From Bradyrhizobium campsiandrae (GTDB lineage: Bacteria > Pseudomonadota > Alphaproteobacteria > Rhizobiales > Xanthobacteraceae), in NCBI RefSeq assembly GCF_014529705.1, contig NZ_JAANIH010000003.1, positions 172,902 through 236,901 of the forward strand: DNA of 64,000 nucleotides, read 5' to 3'. The notes below the pieces were generated by a model, which did no database searches, was not told where the DNA came from, and saw only the letters and a list, made by a program, of their open reading frames with translations. This document shows positions 61,284-64,000 of this stretch, piece by piece (position 1 is the first letter of the stretch; each line of letters begins with the position of its first letter). A program made the translations under genes and the position numbers.

Positions 61284-61362
61284 CGTCATGGCCGGGCTTG
61301 TCCCGGCCATTCACGTTTCGCCCCGCAGACCGAAGATGCCCGGGACAAGCCCGGGCATGACG
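61284..61362. repeat. palindromic repeat GTCATGGCCGGGCTTGTCCC type
   Basis: Inverted pair: CGTCATGGCCGGGCTTGTCC at the left and GGGACAAGCCCGGGCATGAC at the right, each with its own CCGGG-centred palindrome. It lies between convergent genes. This is one of the commonest intergenic elements of Bradyrhizobium and Rhodopseudomonas in my memory. Confidence 0.8.
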
Positions 61363-61369
61363 GCTTTCA

Positions 61370-61927
61370 CTATCGCTCAGGCCGCGGCTCCGGCTTCGCA
61401 TCCTCCGTCGGCAGCTTCGCCCGCTCCCAGCCATCGGTGCCGTCGGGGTACCAAGCGACGTTGGCGTAGCCGTAGGCCAGCGCGCGCTTGGCCGCGTTCC
61501 AGGACATCCAGCAATCGGCGAGGCAATAGACGACGAGCAGTGCGGTCTTGTCGCCATGCGAGGCGCGCGCGAGGCCGCGCTGGAGATAATCGTCCATGGC
61601 CGGCGGCAACGCACCGTAGCCGGTGTCCGGCAGCCAGATGCTGCCCGGAATGTTTCTCCGCGGCATGTCACGCCACACCGTTCCGGCGGGCAGGTTCTTC
61701 GGCCTCGGCGCGCGTGGCAACACATCGATGAAGGCGCCGCTCTTGGCGCGCCAGATCGTCTCGGCGTCCGCAGTCGTGAGAACGCGCGCGCCTTCCAGCG
61801 TCGCCGGCACCGGCGCGCGGTAATTGTCGGTGCGATAGCCCTCGGGCTCGAACGGCTCCTGCTGCTGCGCCAGAGCCGGCGCCATCAAGGCGGCGGCGAC
61901 GAACGCGGCGGCAAGATATCGCCTCAT
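61370..61927 (-). CDS. PQQ-associated rhodanese-like protein (CXXCW-type family)
   Basis: A 185-residue periplasmic protein. The signal peptide is MRRYLAAAFVAAALMAPALA. The rhodanese-like domain ends in the family signature VVYCLADCWMSWNAAKRALA, with two cysteines three residues apart and a following Trp. It belongs to the PQQ-dependent-catabolism-associated CXXCW group. It might handle sulphur or disulphides in dehydrogenase maturation. It is 24 bases downstream of the xoxJ-like gene on the same strand. Confidence 0.88.
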   Translation of the reverse strand: MRRYLAAAFVAAALMAPALAQQQEPFEPEGYRTDNYRAPVPATLEGARVLTTADAETIWRAKSGAFIDVLPRAPRPKNLPAGTVWRDMPRRNIPGSIWLPDTGYGALPPAMDDYLQRGLARASHGDKTALLVVYCLADCWMSWNAAKRALAYGYANVAWYPDGTDGWERAKLPTEDAKPEPRPER

Positions 61928-61951
61928 GAATATCGTCTCATGAATATCATC

Positions 61952-62830
61952 TCATGGCGCCTTCTTGGCGGTCTCCGCGCCGAGCGGCCGGTCGTTCTCG
62001 TCTAGCAGCGGCACGCCGAAGTCGAGCAGGATCTTGTTGATCTCGCCCTGGTTCTCCTGAATCAATTTGTTGAGCTGCCGCTTCCAGTTCTGGTCGGCGG
62101 CACGGACACCCATGCCGATCCGATAGACCAGCTTGGGTCCGGTCGTTTCCTTCACCAGCGGCGTCACGTGCATCGAGCCGGCTTTCTTGGCGTAGTACCC
62201 CGCCATCGGCCCCCACAGCACGCCGGCATCGATCTTGCCCGCGGCGAGATCGTCCATCATGGCCTGCGCGGAATTGTCGTAGCGCGTATCGATCATCAAG
62301 GGATAGGGCTTGGCGTCGCTCATCAGCCCGGCAATCGCCATGTTGGTCGCCGGCGGCGTACCGGCGATGATGCCGATATGCTTGCCCTTCAGCCTGGGAT
62401 CCTCGAGCGTGTCGACCTCTTCGAGCCCGCTGCCTGATTTCGCAACCAGCGCGTAGGTCGTGCGATAATACGGATTGGTGCCCTGCACGAGATCGTCACC
62501 TTGCGGGAAGCCCATGATGACGTCGCAGCGATGCGCGCCCAGCGTCATACGCACGAAGCCCGTGGCCTGCGGAAAGAACACGTAGTCGAGCTTCTTGCCG
62601 AGCTTGTCCGCGAACAGCTCGGCGAGCTTGTTCTCGATCCCTTCGCCCTTCTCGTTGGAGAACGGCAGATTGCGCGGATCGGCGCAGACGCGCAGCACCT
62701 TGGGATCGACCAGCTCGAAGGAGAGATCGCCACCATCCGTCGTCTGCGCGAGAGCGGCATCTCCGACCGCGCAAGACGCTGCCATGACACACAGTGAAAA
62801 CAACCAGCGACGATGTCGTCCGGCCTCCAT
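61952..62830 (-). CDS. quinoprotein-associated periplasmic binding protein (XoxJ/MoxJ-like)
   Basis: A 292-residue periplasmic protein of the solute-binding-protein fold with a signal peptide ending near ALAQ. Blocks are LRVCADPRNLPFSNEKGEGI, VFFPQATGFVRMTLGAHRCD and MIGFPQGDDLVQGTNPYYRT-type sequence (IMGFPQGDDLVQGTNPYYRT). MxaJ/XoxJ proteins interact with methanol dehydrogenase and are needed for its activity. GAGGAGG precedes ATG 62830. With its rhodanese partner it forms a minus-strand unit facing away from the metallohydrolase. Confidence 0.9.
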   Translation of the reverse strand: MEAGRHRRWLFSLCVMAASCAVGDAALAQTTDGGDLSFELVDPKVLRVCADPRNLPFSNEKGEGIENKLAELFADKLGKKLDYVFFPQATGFVRMTLGAHRCDVIMGFPQGDDLVQGTNPYYRTTYALVAKSGSGLEEVDTLEDPRLKGKHIGIIAGTPPATNMAIAGLMSDAKPYPLMIDTRYDNSAQAMMDDLAAGKIDAGVLWGPMAGYYAKKAGSMHVTPLVKETTGPKLVYRIGMGVRAADQNWKRQLNKLIQENQGEINKILLDFGVPLLDENDRPLGAETAKKAP

Positions 62831-62970
62831 CGCGCTTCCTCCTCAATTCGTTCGGATGCTATCCATGCAACGCAGGACGCACCATGTCTTGCCAACCTTG
62901 TTCTTGCCAACTTTGTGCTGGCTTATCCTATTGCAGTGCAATGCGGCAGACCCTGAACTGAGGCGGAAAA

Positions 62971-63897
62971 GTGTCGCATCTCACGTCAAAGATCGCAGCT
63001 CTGTTTCTGCTGGGACTCGCGACGCTAGCACGGGCCGGGACGGCCGAATTGCCTGTGAGCGAAGTCGCGACCGGAATCTTCGTGCACTCCGGGACCATCG
63101 CCCTCATGACCCGCGAGAACGAGGGCGACATTGCCAATGTCGGTTTCATCGTCGGTGCGGACGCGGTGGCCGTGATCGACACCGGCGGCAGCCTCCGCGA
63201 AGGCGAGCGGTTGCTGGCGGCGGTGCGGGCCCACACCACGAAGCCAATCCGCTACGTCATCAACACCCACGGCCATCCCGACCATGTTTTCGGCAATGCA
63301 GCCTTTGTCGCCGAGGGAACCAGCTTCGTTGGCCACAGCAGGCTGCCTCAGGCGCTGGCGACGCGGGGACCGTATTACCTCGACAATTTTCGGCGCATCA
63401 TGGGCGGCGAATTGATCGATCCTGTGAAGATCGTGCCGCCCACGGAGCTGGTGAAGGACACCATGACGCTCGATCTCGGGTCACGCCTGATCACCTTGAG
63501 GGCATGGCCGGCCGCCCACAGCGACAATGATTTGACCGTGCTGGACGAGACCACCAAGACGCTGTTCGCGGGCGATCTGGTCTTTCTCCGCCACATCCCG
63601 GTGATGGACGGCAGCATTCGCGGCTGGCTCGCCCTGCTGAAAGAGCTGGAGACCGTTCCGGCGGCCCGTGTCGTTCCAGGTCACGGCCCTGTGAGCGCTT
63701 GGCCTGCGGCGCTGGCCGACGAGCGACGCTATCTTTCGACATTGCTGTCGGACGTGCGGGCCTCGAACAAGAAGGGCGAACCGATCCGGACCGCGGCCGA
63801 CGAGGCCGCCGCGACGGAGCGGCCGCAATGGGAACTGTTCGACGACTACAACGCCCGCAACGCAACCGCAGCATTTTCTGAAATTGAATGGGAGTAG
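62971..63897 (+). CDS. quinoprotein relay system zinc metallohydrolase
   Basis: A 308-residue exported metallo-beta-lactamase-fold protein. The signal region is [18 protein letters not shown]. Metal ligands are present: THGHPDH, the later His in AAHSDND, Asp in FAGDLVF and His in VPGHGPV. The order and length match the quinoprotein relay metallohydrolase subgroup (SoxH-related) linked to PQQ dehydrogenases. The GTG start at 62971 is preceded by GGCGGA. A 26-codon Cys-rich frame ends nine bases upstream. Its substrate is unknown. Confidence 0.88.
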   Translation: MSHLTSKIAALFLLGLATLARAGTAELPVSEVATGIFVHSGTIALMTRENEGDIANVGFIVGADAVAVIDTGGSLREGERLLAAVRAHTTKPIRYVINTHGHPDHVFGNAAFVAEGTSFVGHSRLPQALATRGPYYLDNFRRIMGGELIDPVKIVPPTELVKDTMTLDLGSRLITLRAWPAAHSDNDLTVLDETTKTLFAGDLVFLRHIPVMDGSIRGWLALLKELETVPAARVVPGHGPVSAWPAALADERRYLSTLLSDVRASNKKGEPIRTAADEAAATERPQWELFDDYNARNATAAFSEIEWE

Positions 63898-63952
63898 CAG
63901 GCGCGCTACCCTCGTTTGCCTGACACTGCTTCGACCGCGCGAGACCACGACC

Positions 63953-64000
63953 ATGATGGGATGCACACGCCGCCTGCCCCTGATCGCCGCGCTGCTCGGC
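63953..64000 (+). CDS. start of an exported protein (3' end outside window)
   Basis: ATG 63953 (or 63956) opens MMGCTRRLPLIAALLG, basic then hydrophobic, as in a signal peptide. It is codirectional with the metallohydrolase and 55 bases downstream. Only 16 codons are visible, so the product cannot be named; another quinoprotein-system component is likely from context. Confidence 0.4.
   Translation, partial: MMGCTRRLPLIAALLG

Noticed and set aside
1..64000. tRNA or rRNA genes
   Set aside because: No cloverleaf-like segment with a TTCGA loop and matching acceptor stems, and no rRNA-like conserved stretch, was found by reading the intergenic regions.

Overview
The window looks like a chromosomal segment of a Bradyrhizobium-type alphaproteobacterium. 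The grounds are high GC with strong GC3 bias, product types typical of that genus (biuret hydrolase, purine-scavenging BMP-type ABC systems, lanthanide/PQQ alcohol-oxidation accessory genes, PEP-CTERM proteins) and several families of short palindromic intergenic repeats that I associate from memory with Bradyrhizobium genomes. No rRNA, tRNA, CRISPR array, transposase, integrase or phage gene was seen.

Layout. (1) 1-5.5 kb: the end of a MoxR ATPase plus a VWA (CoxE-like) protein, two small ORFs, the dicarboxylate transporter gene dctA behind a textbook sigma-54 promoter, and an unknown 457-residue protein. (2) 5.5-27.1 kb: a nitrogen-scavenging and purine-catabolism island. It holds a Zn amidohydrolase, a complete BMP-type ABC importer operon that also encodes biuret hydrolase and a nucleobase deaminase, a Tsx-like outer-membrane channel, a second complete BMP-type importer, an 8-oxoguanine/guanine deaminase, a two-gene xanthine dehydrogenase with an unusual domain split, a fused UraD-UraH protein, allantoinase PuuE and a DUF3830 protein. 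Sigma-54-like sites precede at least four of its transcription units, suggesting common nitrogen control. No uricase is present. (3) 27.1-33.3 kb: small secreted proteins, a dispersed repeat, an alpha/beta hydrolase, a CLC-type channel and a class II aldolase. (4) 33.5-41.6 kb: a stress cluster (DUF892 ferritin-like protein, Hsp20, a Lon protease, HU), then thiolase, a secreted GH1 beta-glucosidase and a small protein. (5) 41.6-47.3 kb: an accessory zone of small orphan genes separated by copies of a short repeat whose ends carry TGTCCGCT/AGCGGACA, plus a decayed chorismate mutase. (6) 47.3-49.5 kb: two convergent PEP-CTERM proteins. (7) 49.7-64 kb: a PQQ/lanthanide alcohol-oxidation accessory cluster. 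It holds a TonB receptor, a NarL-type two-component system, S-formylglutathione hydrolase, a lut-like ABC system with its substrate-binding and beta-propeller partners, a rhodanese-like protein, a XoxJ/MoxJ-like protein and a quinoprotein-associated metallohydrolase. The dehydrogenase itself (xoxF/mxaF) is not in the window.

How the genes fit together. In the island, purine-type compounds would cross the outer membrane through the Tsx-like channel and the inner membrane through the two BMP importers. They would be deaminated by the two deaminases and oxidised by xanthine dehydrogenase. After an off-window uricase step, UraD-UraH, PuuE and the amidohydrolase would carry the carbon skeleton through allantoin and allantoate, releasing nitrogen; biuret hydrolase adds a parallel urea-type nitrogen source. 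In the right-hand cluster, the TonB receptor and ABC system probably supply a metal or cofactor to a periplasmic quinoprotein whose formaldehyde product is cleared through S-formylglutathione hydrolase, under control of the adjacent kinase and regulator.
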